DNA of 64,000 nt, taken from positions 682,001 through 746,000 of the forward strand of contig NZ_ATVL01000007.1 in assembly GCF_000420705.1 (NCBI RefSeq), read 5' to 3'. The position numbers and the translations under genes are program-made. Below, piece by piece: positions 43,479-52,932 of the stretch. This DNA comes from Hymenobacter norwichensis DSM 15439. Lineage in GTDB: Bacteria > Bacteroidota > Bacteroidia > Cytophagales > Hymenobacteraceae. The notes under the pieces were generated by a model. The model was not told the DNA's origin. It searched no databases and worked only from the letters and a program-made list of their open reading frames with translations. Each line of letters begins with the position of its first letter. The first letter of the stretch is position 1.

Positions 43479-44687
43479 TCAATGAAACGGACTTGGGGTG
43501 AAGCACAGTACAAAAATAACTAGCATCAGCCAGCCCAGCACCTTGCGGCCCGTGCTCAGCGCCGACTCGTCGGGAGCAGGCGGGTGGTAAATACCTGTAA
43601 CCCGGCCCAGCATCAGCCCAAACACCAGCCAGCCCGGATTACCCATAATATCGGGTACGGCCACTGTTACAGCTAATTGTGCGGCCCACACGCTCAGGCT
43701 TAGGAGCAATGCCCGGCGCGGAGTAGGCAAGGCTCTTCTAAATACTAGAAACAGGTACCCGAAGTAGGGTAAGCCCCAGTATAGCCAAGTGTCGGAATCG
43801 GTTTGCAAGGAAAATAACCCTAGACCAGCGTAAAAGATGAAGCCCACAAACAGAACCATCGACAGCCGATTGAACTGCTTGAACCCCAACAGGCCGTACA
43901 AAATGTGCCCGCCGTCGAGCTGACCAATGGGCAGCAGGTTCAGCGCCGTGAAGAACAACGACAGCACGCCTGCCATTAGCACCGGGTAGTGCATTAGCTC
44001 GTACGGATGCGGCAGGCGTGCAGGATCAGCAAACAGATATTCCAGCCCCTGGTAGAGCAACGGCCGCGCCAAGGCTATGCCCTCGCCGGATTGGTACACG
44101 TAACGGGCATAGTCAGAGCCGTATGCCCGATATTCGGGGTGCACCTGAAACACGTAGTCGGCCGGCGGCAGATGCGTGAAACCGTAGATGAGCACCGGTA
44201 CCGCCACCAAAAACCCCGCCAGCGGTCCGGCCAGGCCTACATCAAAAAACTCCCGGCGCGAAAAAATCCGCTCCTTGATTCGGATAACCGCCCCAAACGT
44301 ACCGATGGTGTTGAAGAAGCCCGTGAAAAACGGAATGTAATACGGCAACGTAGCCCGAATGCCGTTGCGGCGGGCCGTGAAATAATGCCCAAACTCATGT
44401 ACCGTGAGCACCCCCAGAAATGGCAGCGAAAACCAGAGCCCACGCTGCATTTCCGCAGCAGTTAAGGGCGTTGGGCCAAAGGTGAGCTTGCCGGTCATCC
44501 ACTCGGCGCCGGCCAGCGTGGTAGTAAGCAGCGTCAGCAGAAACAGCCCTAAGTGGAGCGCGGCGGTGCGCCAAGGCGGAGTAGGTTTTTCATACTGAAT
44601 AAAGGCTGTCTCAACTTCTTCTGCGGGCGTAGGCGCCGGGGCGTCAGGAAACGGCAGTGGCGGGGTCGTATTCTCGGGGAAAGGCAC
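43479..44687 (-). CDS. Site-2 protease family zinc metalloprotease
   Basis: A polytopic intramembrane protease of 402 aa from the GTG at 44687. The frame is open to an ATG at 44792, but that would overlap the HAD gene by about 150 nt, whereas 44687 overlaps by 44. Landmarks: zinc-binding VHEFGHYFTARRNGI (HExxH) in the first membrane core and LPIGQLDGGHILY (LDG) in the third, with FDVGLAGPLAGFLVA between. A Pro-rich N-terminal tail (about 1-30) is predicted cytosolic. The substrate is unknown; S2P proteins often cut membrane-bound regulators. It is translationally coupled with the HAD gene upstream. Confidence 0.9.
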   Translation of the reverse strand: MPFPENTTPPLPFPDAPAPTPAEEVETAFIQYEKPTPPWRTAALHLGLFLLTLLTTTLAGAEWMTGKLTFGPTPLTAAEMQRGLWFSLPFLGVLTVHEFGHYFTARRNGIRATLPYYIPFFTGFFNTIGTFGAVIRIKERIFSRREFFDVGLAGPLAGFLVAVPVLIYGFTHLPPADYVFQVHPEYRAYGSDYARYVYQSGEGIALARPLLYQGLEYLFADPARLPHPYELMHYPVLMAGVLSLFFTALNLLPIGQLDGGHILYGLLGFKQFNRLSMVLFVGFIFYAGLGLFSLQTDSDTWLYWGLPYFGYLFLVFRRALPTPRRALLLSLSVWAAQLAVTVAVPDIMGNPGWLVFGLMLGRVTGIYHPPAPDESALSTGRKVLGWLMLVIFVLCFTPSPFH

Positions 44688-45318
44688 GGATGGCAGCGGG
44701 GAGAGCGTCGAGGATGGTATGAGGCGGGGGCAGAAACAACGTGCGCAACCCCAGGCGGCGGGCCGTTTCGATATGTTGAAAACTGTCTTCAATGAAAAGA
44801 GTTTCTTCGGCTTTCCAGTTCATCTCGCGCAAGGCATGCTGGAAAACTTCCTCGCCCGGCTTACGCAAGCCTACCTCTTGCGAGTAGAATACTCGGTCCA
44901 GCACATCAGCAATGCCGTGCTCGAAGCCGTACTGCGTTTTCAACGTCTGGTTGACGGCCTCAATGTGAATGTGGTTGGTGTTGGAAAGCAGCGCGGTTTG
45001 GTGACCTTGAGCACGCAAATCGGCAATGAGAGCCAGCCGCTCCGCCGGTACATCCAGCAGCATAGCGTTCCAGGCAGCGTCTAGCTCGGCATCGGTAGCC
45101 GTCAGGTTGTAGTGCGTCCGCAAGCCCGCTCGAAACTCATGAGGCGTGAGGCGGCCGGTTTCCACTAAGTCGAACAATTCACTTTGGGCTGCCTGCGTGA
45201 ACGGAATAGTTTCTCCTTGCGAGTTCAGAAGACGCATAGCTTCTAAGGTGCGCCGAAACTCGATGTTGAGGATAACGCCTCCGAAATCGAAGAGCAGATT
45301 AGGCAGTTTATGTGGCAT
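44644..45318 (-). CDS. HAD-superfamily phosphatase
   Basis: 224 aa with HAD motifs: FDFGGVILNIE (motif I; the nucleophile is Asp, and the residue two later is Gly rather than the usual Asp), LLSNTNHIH (motif II), GLRKPGEEVF (motif III Lys) and LFIEDSFQHIETARRLG (motif IV). The cap is helical. It resembles the YihX / epoxide-hydrolase N-terminal-type phosphatases, which also have FDFGGV. Substrate unknown. The ATG at 45318 was chosen because the longer frame runs upstream towards the tRNA gene. It overlaps the S2P gene downstream. Confidence 0.88.
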   Translation of the reverse strand: MPHKLPNLLFDFGGVILNIEFRRTLEAMRLLNSQGETIPFTQAAQSELFDLVETGRLTPHEFRAGLRTHYNLTATDAELDAAWNAMLLDVPAERLALIADLRAQGHQTALLSNTNHIHIEAVNQTLKTQYGFEHGIADVLDRVFYSQEVGLRKPGEEVFQHALREMNWKAEETLFIEDSFQHIETARRLGLRTLFLPPPHTILDALPAAIRAFPREYDPATAVS

Positions 45319-45468
45319 GAGTGAGGAAGTATACAGCAGAAAAGAAATACGATATGGGGTGCTGACCAAAGACCAGTTCCAGCAAATCTTGCGAGCAGCG
45401 TTGCAAAATTGCCCGTAAAAGTCGAAGTTTGCGCTGCCGAAACCAACTGCTTTGGCAGTCTTCGCACC

Positions 45469-45542
45469 GGGCCTATAGCTCAATCGGTTAGAGCAGCTGA
45501 CTCATAATCAGCAGGTCACTGGTTCGATTCCAGTTGGGCCCA
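45469..45542 (+). tRNA. tRNA with CAU anticodon (Ile2 or elongator Met)
   Basis: A full 74-nt cloverleaf: acceptor GGGCCTA pairs with TGGGCCC, D-arm AGCTCAATCGGTTAGAGC, anticodon arm GCTGA-CTCATAA-TCAGC with CAT at 45503-45505, T-arm ACTGG-TTCGATT-CCAGT and discriminator A. CCA is not encoded. A CAU anticodon may be lysidine-modified tRNA-Ile2 or elongator Met. Absence of the initiator-type A1-C72-like mismatch rules out fMet. I favour Ile2. Confidence 0.93.
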
Positions 45543-45544
45543 CA

Positions 45545-45904
45545 ATGCACCCTTGCAATGAGCTGATAATCAGCACTTCGCAAGGGTGTTTTTTTGTTTG
45601 TAAGGCCGCGTTTGGTAGTTGCTCAACTTTATCCGTGGTCTTGCTTGAAGAAAGCCAACCTCGATTTACACTACTTTTAAGCATTACTGTTGCTTGCATT
45701 CTGTGCTTGGCTACGACTTGTAACACCTCTTATAAGCATCAGCAGAAGAAAACCGCTGAAGAGCGGCTCTGGAGAATTGCTAGCAAGCTCAGTAAAAGCA
45801 CCAATGCCGCCAAATACAAGTATGCTGCGCTGGTGCATGTCTTACTTATATCTATTGCCAGTTCCTTCAGCGCTCTATTTCTTGTCACCATGGCTGTGGG
45901 ATAA
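45545..45904 (+). CDS. Doubtful small membrane ORF
   Basis: A 119-aa frame with two hydrophobic stretches (about residues 42-58 and 94-116) and a basic middle. Its first 17 codons overlap the tRNA terminator, so if real it must start later, for example at a GTG near 45636. No family is recognised. It may be a decayed gene. Confidence 0.22.
   Translation: MHPCNELIISTSQGCFFVCKAAFGSCSTLSVVLLEESQPRFTLLLSITVACILCLATTCNTSYKHQQKKTAEERLWRIASKLSKSTNAAKYKYAALVHVLLISIASSFSALFLVTMAVG
45548..45595 (+). terminator. Intrinsic terminator after the tRNA gene
   Basis: CACCCTTGC (45548-45556) pairs with GCAAGGGTG (45580-45588) around a nested hairpin GCTGA-TAA-TCAGC, followed by seven T. Confidence 0.88.
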
Positions 45905-46148
45905 AAATAGTTATTCAATTTATACCGCTCCTAATCCGTTGATTGCCAGTTCTACAACGTAGCGCTGGCTTCGTATGTACGGCCGGGTTACGGTGCCCAT
46001 TTGAAATTATTTTCTGAGAGTAAGCTCCTCTATAAGTGAATTAGCGTACAGCGTAGCGGAAAGCTACGGTCCAGGTTGCGCAAGCCTCTTTTGCTTGCAC
46101 TCTGGGCCGGTCAGCTATCCTACACTAAGTCCACTTATCGAACCCGTC

Positions 46149-48446
46149 ATGCTCAACATCAACCACGACAAAACTGACACCAAGAGCTTCGAAATGCTTG
46201 GGAAGTGCCCGTTCGGCGGCGACCGAATTGGAGGTGTAGTAAGTACACCCCCCACGCTGTCTGACTGGTATCCCAACCGCCTAAAAGTGGAACTGCTGCA
46301 TCAGAATGGTCCCCAAGCCAACCCATTGGGTGAGGACTTCAACTACGCGGAGGCTTTCAATTCTATTGATTTAGAAGCGTTGAAGCAAGAAATCAAAGGC
46401 TTCCTAACCTCGTCGGTAGATTGGTGGCCTTCCGATTACGGCAACTACGGCCCACAGATGATTCGCATGTCCTGGCATTCGGCTGGCACCTATCGTATTG
46501 CCGACGGCCGCGGCGGTGCGGGCGAAGCCTTACAGCGTTTCGCGCCTATCAATAGCTGGTGGGATAATGGCAACACAGATAAGTCGCGCCGATTGCTCTG
46601 GCCTATTAAGCAGAAATACGGCAGTGCCCTTTCGTGGGCTGATTTGATTGTACTGACCGGCAACTGCGCTTTAGAAATCATGGGCTTCCCAACCTACGGC
46701 TTCGCCGGTGGCCGCCAGGATGCCTGGGAGGCCGACAACGCTACGTATTGGGGACCCGAGGTGATACATGACTTGTCCAAGGCTAAATCGCCTGACGAGA
46801 TGGTGAACCGCGACAAGCGCTGGCGCGGCCGCAACGGCGACGCTAACTACGACCTCGAAAACCCGTTGGCTGCTTCGCACCAAGCCCTCATTTATGTCAA
46901 TCCCGAAGGCCCTTATGCCAATGGCGACCCTCTAGGTTCGGCGCGCGACATCCGCACCACCTTCACGCGTATGGCCATGAACGACGAGGAAACCGTGGCT
47001 CTCATTGCTGGTGGTCACGCCTTCGGCAAAAGCCACGGCATGGTGCCGGCCGCCGAAATTGGGATGCCGCCCGAAATTGCACCGATGGAAGCCATGGGCC
47101 TGGGCTGGCACAACCCCAAGGGTGCGGGTAATGCCGAAAATACGATGACCAACGGCATCGAAGGCAGTTGGACGCCCAACCCTACGCAGTGGGACAACGA
47201 CTACCTCACCAACCTGTTCAAGTTCGACTGGAAGCAGACCAAGAGCCCAGCCGGCGCGCTGCAATGGACGCCTGTGGACTCGAATGCTCCTAAAACGCCC
47301 GACGCGCACATCCCCGGCCAGATGAACGCGCTGATGATGATGACCACGGATATTGCGCTAAAAGAAGACCCCGAATATCGCAAGGTGTGCGAGAAGTTTC
47401 TGAACGATTTCGAGGCCTTCACCCAAGCTTTTTCTAAAGCGTGGTACAAACTGACGCACCGCGACATGGGGCCGCGCGAGCGGTACTTAGGTCCGGAAAA
47501 ACGCAACGAAAACGACTTGCTCTGGCAAGACCCCATTCCACTGGCCGATTACGCCCCCATCGACGCGGCCGATGTGGCAGCGCTGAAAAAGGAAATCCTG
47601 AACCTAGGAGTGTCGCCTTCAGATTTGGTGTTCACGGCATTTTCGGCGGCCGTCACGCACCGCCACAGCGACAAGCGCGGTGGCGCCAACGGTGGCCGGC
47701 TCGCGCTAGCTCCTCAAAAGGACTGGGAGGTGAACCGTCGTACGGTGCCGGTAGTGGCGGCCTTGCGCACGGTGCAGGAGAAATTCAACGGCTCGGATGC
47801 GGGTAGCAAGCAAGTTTCGCTGGCCGACCTTATCGTACTGGGCGGTTGCGCGGCACTTGAAAAAGCCGCTGCCGATGCGGGCGTGCCTACAGAGGTGCCT
47901 TTCACGCCGGGCCGCCGCGATACCACGCAAGACCTCACCGATATCGAGATGTTCACTTGGCTAAAGCCCGTGGCCGATGGCTTCCGCAACTACCTCGACG
48001 AGGGCTTCAACGAAATTTCCCAGGGTGTGGCGCCAGAGGAAATGTTCTTGGATAAAGCCCAACTGCTCTCACTCACCGCTCCTGAGTGGACGGCGTTGGT
48101 AGGCGGCCTGCGGGCTATGAATGCCAACCACGACAACTCCAAGCACGGTATCTTCACCGATCGGGTGGGCGTGCTCACTAACGATTTCTTTAACGTGCTG
48201 ACGAGCACCGACCTGGAGTGGAAGAAAGCCGATACCAAAAGCCTAACCCTAACCCTTAACGACCGCAAGACGGGTGAAACGCGTTTCACCGCCACGCGCG
48301 CCGATCTAGTGTTTGGCTCCAATAGTCAGTTGCGCGCCGTATCAGAAGTATATGCTGGCAACGATGGACACAAGCGCTTTGTAAAAGCGTTTGTGAAGGC
48401 CTGGCACAAGGTGATGATGCTCGATCGTTACGATGTAAAAGCATAG
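46149..48446 (+). CDS. katG: Catalase-peroxidase
   Basis: A 765-aa haem enzyme that breaks down hydrogen peroxide and peroxidises substrates. The distal side [18 protein letters not shown] has the conserved Arg-Trp-His; the proximal His is in [14 protein letters not shown]. The Met-Tyr-Trp cofactor partners are present: Trp in MSWHS, Tyr in LIYVNPEGP and Met in FTRMAMND. The C-terminal half is the usual inactive duplicate peroxidase domain ([19 protein letters not shown]). The ATG at 46149 matches family N-termini; the frame is open to 46095. No signal peptide, so cytoplasmic. No OxyR-type gene is adjacent. Confidence 0.97.
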   Translation: MLNINHDKTDTKSFEMLGKCPFGGDRIGGVVSTPPTLSDWYPNRLKVELLHQNGPQANPLGEDFNYAEAFNSIDLEALKQEIKGFLTSSVDWWPSDYGNYGPQMIRMSWHSAGTYRIADGRGGAGEALQRFAPINSWWDNGNTDKSRRLLWPIKQKYGSALSWADLIVLTGNCALEIMGFPTYGFAGGRQDAWEADNATYWGPEVIHDLSKAKSPDEMVNRDKRWRGRNGDANYDLENPLAASHQALIYVNPEGPYANGDPLGSARDIRTTFTRMAMNDEETVALIAGGHAFGKSHGMVPAAEIGMPPEIAPMEAMGLGWHNPKGAGNAENTMTNGIEGSWTPNPTQWDNDYLTNLFKFDWKQTKSPAGALQWTPVDSNAPKTPDAHIPGQMNALMMMTTDIALKEDPEYRKVCEKFLNDFEAFTQAFSKAWYKLTHRDMGPRERYLGPEKRNENDLLWQDPIPLADYAPIDAADVAALKKEILNLGVSPSDLVFTAFSAAVTHRHSDKRGGANGGRLALAPQKDWEVNRRTVPVVAALRTVQEKFNGSDAGSKQVSLADLIVLGGCAALEKAAADAGVPTEVPFTPGRRDTTQDLTDIEMFTWLKPVADGFRNYLDEGFNEISQGVAPEEMFLDKAQLLSLTAPEWTALVGGLRAMNANHDNSKHGIFTDRVGVLTNDFFNVLTSTDLEWKKADTKSLTLTLNDRKTGETRFTATRADLVFGSNSQLRAVSEVYAGNDGHKRFVKAFVKAWHKVMMLDRYDVKA

Positions 48447-48447
48447 C

Positions 48448-48545
48448 ATAAGCTAAGTAACGGCCCCCAAACGAAAGGCAGACCTCGCATAGTAGCGGGA
48501 CTGGACTTTTGTTTGGGGGCTATTACTTAGCTTATTCCTTTGTTT
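48448..48545. terminator. Long two-part inverted repeat after katG
   Basis: Outer arms ATAAGCTAAGTAA / TTACTTAGCTTAT (48448-48460, 48533-48545) and inner arms GCCCCCAAAC / GTTTGGGGGC (48463-48472, 48521-48530) are all perfect. It starts two bases after the katG stop and probably ends transcription. Confidence 0.8.
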
Positions 48546-48652
48546 AACAAAGAAGTGCCCCGCTCGCAAAACCGCTATAACTTGCTGCCCGAAGGCAGCG
48601 GCACCCCGCATAGCTTTTTAAAAGCGAAAATCACAGTATAAGTATCCAACGT

Positions 48653-49573
48653 ATGGCTTCCGGTTTTTTTGCTCTTTTAGATGACATATCCGCTTTAGTC
48701 AAAGCCAGCGCGGCTAGTCTAGATGACGTACCGGCCCAAGTAGCCAAGACCACCGGCAAAGTGTCCGGTATTGTTATTGATGATACGGCCGTGACACCCA
48801 AGTATGTTGTGGGCCTCGACCCCTCTCGGGAGCTAGCTATTATCTATCAAATAGCCAAGAAGTCCCTAATCAATAAGCTTCTGCTTCTGACGCCTGCGGC
48901 TCTACTACTCGGGTATTTCGCGCCGTGGGCTATTACGCCCATTTTAATGGTAGGTGGGGCTTACTTATGCTTTGAAGGGTACGAAAAGGTGCACTCTTTA
49001 TTTAGCAAACATCCCGACGTGCCAGTGGAAAGTGAAAACGTAAAGCAGATTACGCCCGAGGAGCTGGAACAAGAGCGGGTAGCGGGGGCCGTGCGCACCG
49101 ATATTATTTTGTCCGCTGAAATTATGGCCATTGCCTATAGCCAGGTGACCGGCCAACCGATTGTCAACCAGATTGTCGTTATGGCGGCTGTGGCTGTGTT
49201 TATTACCGTGGCCGTCTATGGCTTTGTGGGCTTGCTCGTGAAAGCAGATGATATCGGCATGCACTTAGCGCAGGATAACTACCCTGCTGTTACGCAAAAA
49301 ATTGGGCGTGGCATCGTGCACTTAATGCCGCGCTTGTTGAGTGTGCTAGGCTATGTGGGAACAGCCGCCATGCTGTGGGTTGGGGCCGAAATCATTGCCC
49401 ACGGCATTCCCTTTACCAATCATTTGCTGCACGGTTTAGAGCAGACATTCGCTCACCTACCGGTGGTGGCATGGTTGGCTAAAGTGCTGGCTTGCGCAGT
49501 AGGCGGGCTCCTGATAGGGTTTGTGGTTGAAAAAGCAGTGTTGCTCTTCAAAAAGATATTCCGCAAGCCTTAA
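48653..49573 (+). CDS. DUF808 family inner-membrane protein (YedI-like)
   Basis: 306 aa. The N-terminus SGFFALLDDISALVKASAASLDDVPAQVAKTTGKVSGIVIDDTAVTP is very typical of DUF808/YedI. Several hydrophobic segments follow (about residues 82-108, 155-192, 220-250, 275-297). Function in the family is unknown. It lies alone between katG and a gene-poor stretch. Confidence 0.92.
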   Translation: MASGFFALLDDISALVKASAASLDDVPAQVAKTTGKVSGIVIDDTAVTPKYVVGLDPSRELAIIYQIAKKSLINKLLLLTPAALLLGYFAPWAITPILMVGGAYLCFEGYEKVHSLFSKHPDVPVESENVKQITPEELEQERVAGAVRTDIILSAEIMAIAYSQVTGQPIVNQIVVMAAVAVFITVAVYGFVGLLVKADDIGMHLAQDNYPAVTQKIGRGIVHLMPRLLSVLGYVGTAAMLWVGAEIIAHGIPFTNHLLHGLEQTFAHLPVVAWLAKVLACAVGGLLIGFVVEKAVLLFKKIFRKP

Positions 49574-50235
49574 CAAAAGTGTATTTACTGGTTCCGTGTA
49601 TCCTTGCCTTGAAAAGCTAGCCCGTTGCCAACGGCTCGGCTAGATTAGGAGAGTTGACCAAAACTATTACTACGGCAGGAACCAGGATTTGATTTGTTTA
49701 GTGTAAATTAAAATTGGTAAAATATAATAAACGCCTTGCTAGAGCAACGAGAAAATAGATAACATTCCGTTGAAATTATGCCTAACGAAGAAGTGGTAGT
49801 ATAGAGGAAGTACAACCACTATACAGTCCAGATACGACTGTGCTTGAAGGTGGCATGTCCTAAGCTAAAGTACTGCTAACGTTAGGCTTCAACCACGGCA
49901 GCAACAGTTGAACTCGATGTTCGAGCTTGGTGGCAGATTTCAACCAAGACGTGGACCTCACTGATGAGCTAGCGCCGCCAAAATTTTAGCTTGTGGGGAT
50001 TTGCCGCAGCCATAGCCTGTCAGCTAAGGCTGCGGAATAAAGAGCTAAAGTTAAGATGGAGCGTACATGCAAAGCAATTGGCCACGCAGGCCATAATTTT
50101 TTTGATAGCAAAAAAGACAACAAAAACTGCGTAGCTCAGCTCGTTAGGTTGGAAATAGAATTTGTGAAGCGCGAGGTGAAAAAAATTAATCTTACTAATG
50201 AATTGCTGGGCTTAACAATGCCTTAATTTTGCGCC
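49574..50235. other. AT-rich gene-poor region before the pyr leader
   Basis: 662 bp with no convincing gene. A stem CCGCAGCC / GGCTGCGG (50004-50011, 50028-50035) and an isolated 56-codon frame (50056-50226) are present, but neither looks functional. The pyrB promoter lies at its end. The base composition contrasts with the GC-rich flanks, consistent with a junction or decayed DNA. Confidence 0.6.
50203..50231 (+). promoter_or_regulatory. Bacteroidota-type promoter for pyrBC
   Basis: TTG (50203-50205), 18 bases, then TAATTTTG (50224-50231) match the TTG / TAnnTTTG pattern of the main sigma factor in Bacteroidota. Transcription would begin near 50236-50240, giving a leader of about 290 nt before pyrB. 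Confidence 0.7.
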
Positions 50236-50259
50236 ATGCTTCAACCAAAAAATTCGTTG

Positions 50260-50472
50260 ATGAAGCGCGAGATCCTGCTCGGCTGGGAACCGCGAGTGGA
50301 CCGTAAGGTCTTCGCCATCATTGGTTTCCCCGATTTTGCCTTTGGTATCTCTATTGTCTCTTCTGATTGTTGCCCCGCTACCGTTTCGGATTCCGAAACG
50401 GTTTTTTTATGCCCGCTGAGTTTGGCGGCTGCCGTCGCGCAGCACGCAGCTTCCCGTTATGGCGAGGGGTAG
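50260..50472 (+). CDS. Putative pyrB leader peptide overlapping the attenuator
   Basis: A 70-aa frame from ATG 50260; the frame is open from 50236, but that ATG lies at the predicted transcription start. It runs through a pyrimidine-rich stretch (about 50320-50380) and the intrinsic terminator (50380-50408), then stops 57 bp before pyrB. It resembles no protein family I know. The layout parallels the E. coli pyrBI leader, where ribosomes following RNA polymerase prevent the terminator from forming when UTP is low. The match is architectural only. Confidence 0.4.
   Translation: MKREILLGWEPRVDRKVFAIIGFPDFAFGISIVSSDCCPATVSDSETVFLCPLSLAAAVAQHAASRYGEG
50380..50408 (+). terminator. Intrinsic terminator (attenuator) in the pyrB leader
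   Basis: ACCGTTTCGG and CCGAAACGGT pair perfectly around ATT and are followed by a run of T. It lies between the promoter and pyrB, so it must be read through for expression; no gene stop precedes it except in the leader frame. Confidence 0.9.
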
Positions 50473-50529
50473 ATAAGAATTAACACTGTCCATTTTAGCT
50501 AGTCAACCTCATTTTTCCTCAACTTCGGT

Positions 50530-51510
50530 ATGGCACGTAAAGACCTGCTCGACATTGCCTCCCTCCATCGTGAGGAAATCGAGTTCCTGCTCGACCAATC
50601 CACGTCCTTTAAAAAACTGTTCACCCACTCGGTGAAGAAAATTCCTGCGCTAGAGGGCAAGTCCGTGCTCATGCTGTTCTATGAGGCCAGCACCCGGACC
50701 CATTCTTCCTTTGAGGTGGCGGCCAAGCGCCTCTCGGCGGAGGTAACGAATTTCGACGTCGCCCATTCCTCCATCACCAAGGGCGAGTCGGTGCGCGAGA
50801 CCATCGAGACGCTCCAAGCTATGCGCACCGATTATATCGTCGTCCGCCACAGCCACCCCGGCCTGCCCGGCATGATTGCCCGCCAAACCACGGCGTCGGT
50901 TATCAATGCCGGCGACGGGGCGCACGAGCATCCCACCCAAGCCCTGCTGGATGCCTTCACCATCAAGGAAAAATTCCCTGATCCTCGGGGTAAAAGAGTG
51001 CTCATCATCGGCGACATTCTCCACTCTCGCGTCGCGCGCTCTACCAGCACGTTGCTGCAAAAGCTAGGTGTTGAAGTTGCCTACCTTGGTCCAGGCTCGC
51101 TGGTGCCCAAATACGTGCCGGAAAGCATCCCCCGCTTCACCGACTACGAAGCGGCCATGGCTTGGGCCCCCGATGTAGTGTACTTGCTCCGTGTGCAGAT
51201 GGAGCGCCAAGACGTGCAGTTTTTCCCTAGCGTCCGCGAATACCACCGGGTGTACGGCATTACTACTGCCCGGCTAGCGGAAATCCGCGATAAGGGTCTC
51301 TACATCATGCACCCTGGCCCCGTGAACCGGGGGGTTGAGCTGTGCGATGCCGTTATGGACTATGAGCGCAGCCTGATTACCAACCAAGTTGAAAACGGCA
51401 TCTCCATCCGCATGGCCGTGCTCGACTGGCTCACGCCAGGCGGGGAGTTCCCGAAACAGGAGGCATATGCCGCGCGGCAGCGGGCTGGCTCATCGGTGAT
51501 TATGCCCTAA
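50530..51510 (+). CDS. pyrB: Aspartate carbamoyltransferase, catalytic chain
   Basis: Joins carbamoyl phosphate and aspartate, the committed step of pyrimidine synthesis. The 326-aa length is normal. Motifs: FYEASTRTHSSFEVAAKRL (carbamoyl-phosphate loop), GDGAHEHPTQALLDAFTI (HPTQ), RVQMER and MHPGPVNRGVEL. The loop reads STRTH where most enzymes, including the usual Bacteroidota PyrB, have STRTR; the essential STRT is kept. No pyrI regulatory gene is adjacent. Expression is probably controlled by the leader terminator at 50380. pyrC follows 75 bp downstream. The sequence may come from another phylum (see findings). Confidence 0.96.
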   Translation: MARKDLLDIASLHREEIEFLLDQSTSFKKLFTHSVKKIPALEGKSVLMLFYEASTRTHSSFEVAAKRLSAEVTNFDVAHSSITKGESVRETIETLQAMRTDYIVVRHSHPGLPGMIARQTTASVINAGDGAHEHPTQALLDAFTIKEKFPDPRGKRVLIIGDILHSRVARSTSTLLQKLGVEVAYLGPGSLVPKYVPESIPRFTDYEAAMAWAPDVVYLLRVQMERQDVQFFPSVREYHRVYGITTARLAEIRDKGLYIMHPGPVNRGVELCDAVMDYERSLITNQVENGISIRMAVLDWLTPGGEFPKQEAYAARQRAGSSVIMP

Positions 51511-51585
51511 GTGCCGAACGCGGCGGTTAACTCTTTACTTTTACTTCTTCCATACCCCTTGCCGGTTTACAGCAATTATCACCTC

Positions 51586-52863
51586 ATGCTTCTCCTTCAA
51601 AACGCCCGCATTGCCTCCGAAAATTCACCTGTGCTGCTCGAGGGCGACGTCCTGATTGTCGAGGGGAAAATTCAGGACATTGGACCCAACCTGACTGTTC
51701 CCAAAGGAGCCCGCGTCATCGACGCGCGGGGCCGGGTGCTGATGCCGGGTATGTTTGATGCCCACGTTCATTTCCGCGCCCCTGGGTTTGAGAACAAGGA
51801 AACCATTACTACGGGGAGTGAGGCAGCTATCAATGGCGGCATTACTGGCGTGGTGATGATGCCCAATACCCGCCCGGCCATCGACTCGGCAACGGTGGTA
51901 GCTACGGTGCTGGAAAATGCCAAGCACCGGTCGCGCATTCCGGTGTATACCTCCGGCTGTGTCACCAAGAACCGTGAGGGCAAGGAACTAGCGGAAATTG
52001 AGGGGATGCACCGACTCGGCGTGACCATGCTGACCGACGATGGAGACACCACCAACGACCCAGCGGTGCTGCTACGGGCTATGCAGTACGCCACCGAGTT
52101 TGGGATGTTTTTCGCCAGCCACTGCGAGGTGCCGGAGCTGGCTGGGCCGCGCGCCCTCAACGAAGGCGTGATGAGCTACCGGCTCGGCATTAAGGGCTCA
52201 CCGGCCTGCGCCGAGGAAATCATCATTGACCGCGACATCCGGCTGGCCCGGGCGGCGGGTGCGCACGTGCACATCCAACACGTATCCAGCAAGCTCGGCA
52301 TGGAAACGATTCGCTGGTGGAAATCCCGCGGCGACGTGAAGGTGACGGCCGAAGTGGCCCCGCACCACCTGCTGTTCACCGACGAGCACATCGGCGACTA
52401 CGACACCAACTATAAGATGAACCCACCGCTGCGCACGCAGGCCGATTGTGATGCGCTGCTGGAAGGGCTCATCGACGGCGTATTCGACCTTATTGCCACC
52501 GACCACGCGCCACACACGCCGTTTGAAAAAGCGCAGGATTTCATCAGCGCGCCCAACGGCATCACCGGCCTAGATACCGCCCTCGTGTCGCTCCACCATT
52601 TCTTTATTGAGCCCGGCAAATTTGGGTGGGACTTATTGGTGAAGCGCTACTCAGCGGAACCCCGCCGCCTGATGGGTTTGCCAGTACCCACCATCGAAGT
52701 CGGTCAGCCAGCAGAGTGTATTTTGTTTGATACCGAAGCGGAAACGACCTTTACGCGGGAATTCATGAAATCCAAATCCCAGAACACGCCCTTCATCGAC
52801 CAGACGTTGAAAGGACGGGTAGATCTGGTGATTTTGGGTTCGGAAATCCTGCTGGAGCGCTAA
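51586..52863 (+). CDS. pyrC: Dihydroorotase (class I)
   Basis: Cyclises carbamoyl-aspartate to dihydroorotate. The ATG at 51586 gives 425 aa starting MLLLQNARI; an upstream GTG at 51511 directly follows the pyrB stop but adds 25 residues not expected for the family. Amidohydrolase motifs: MPGMFDAHVHFRAPGFENKE (HxHxR), GGITGVVMMPNTRPAID, the Asp of MLTDDGDTT, AEVAPHHLLFT and LIATDHAPHTPFEKA (catalytic Asp). It forms an operon with pyrB; the remaining pyr genes are not in the window. Confidence 0.95.
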   Translation: MLLLQNARIASENSPVLLEGDVLIVEGKIQDIGPNLTVPKGARVIDARGRVLMPGMFDAHVHFRAPGFENKETITTGSEAAINGGITGVVMMPNTRPAIDSATVVATVLENAKHRSRIPVYTSGCVTKNREGKELAEIEGMHRLGVTMLTDDGDTTNDPAVLLRAMQYATEFGMFFASHCEVPELAGPRALNEGVMSYRLGIKGSPACAEEIIIDRDIRLARAAGAHVHIQHVSSKLGMETIRWWKSRGDVKVTAEVAPHHLLFTDEHIGDYDTNYKMNPPLRTQADCDALLEGLIDGVFDLIATDHAPHTPFEKAQDFISAPNGITGLDTALVSLHHFFIEPGKFGWDLLVKRYSAEPRRLMGLPVPTIEVGQPAECILFDTEAETTFTREFMKSKSQNTPFIDQTLKGRVDLVILGSEILLER

Positions 52864-52932
52864 GTAAGTGTCCTACTAAGCTTGGAGAAGCGTTCCTATC
52901 GCGCAGATTGAGGATGACTGATCTATAGAATC

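Larger units (their letters stand above)
45543..46148. other. Intergenic region tRNA-katG
   Basis: 606 bp holding the tRNA terminator (45548-45595), a doubtful ORF (45545-45904) and a small hairpin CGTAGC-GGAAA-GCTACG (46052-46068). No strong promoter for katG was recognised. Confidence 0.6.

Noticed and set aside
45508-45726. Minus-strand frame across the tRNA encoding GPTGIEPVTC
   Set aside because: This is the well-known artefact of translating a tRNA 3' region; the tRNA is clear.
45690-45962. Second plus-strand frame before katG
   Set aside because: It overlaps another doubtful frame and lacks any domain or start signal.
50056-50226. A 56-codon frame ending inside the pyrB promoter
   Set aside because: No family resemblance, no start signal, and its end overlaps the -7 element; probably chance in AT-rich DNA.
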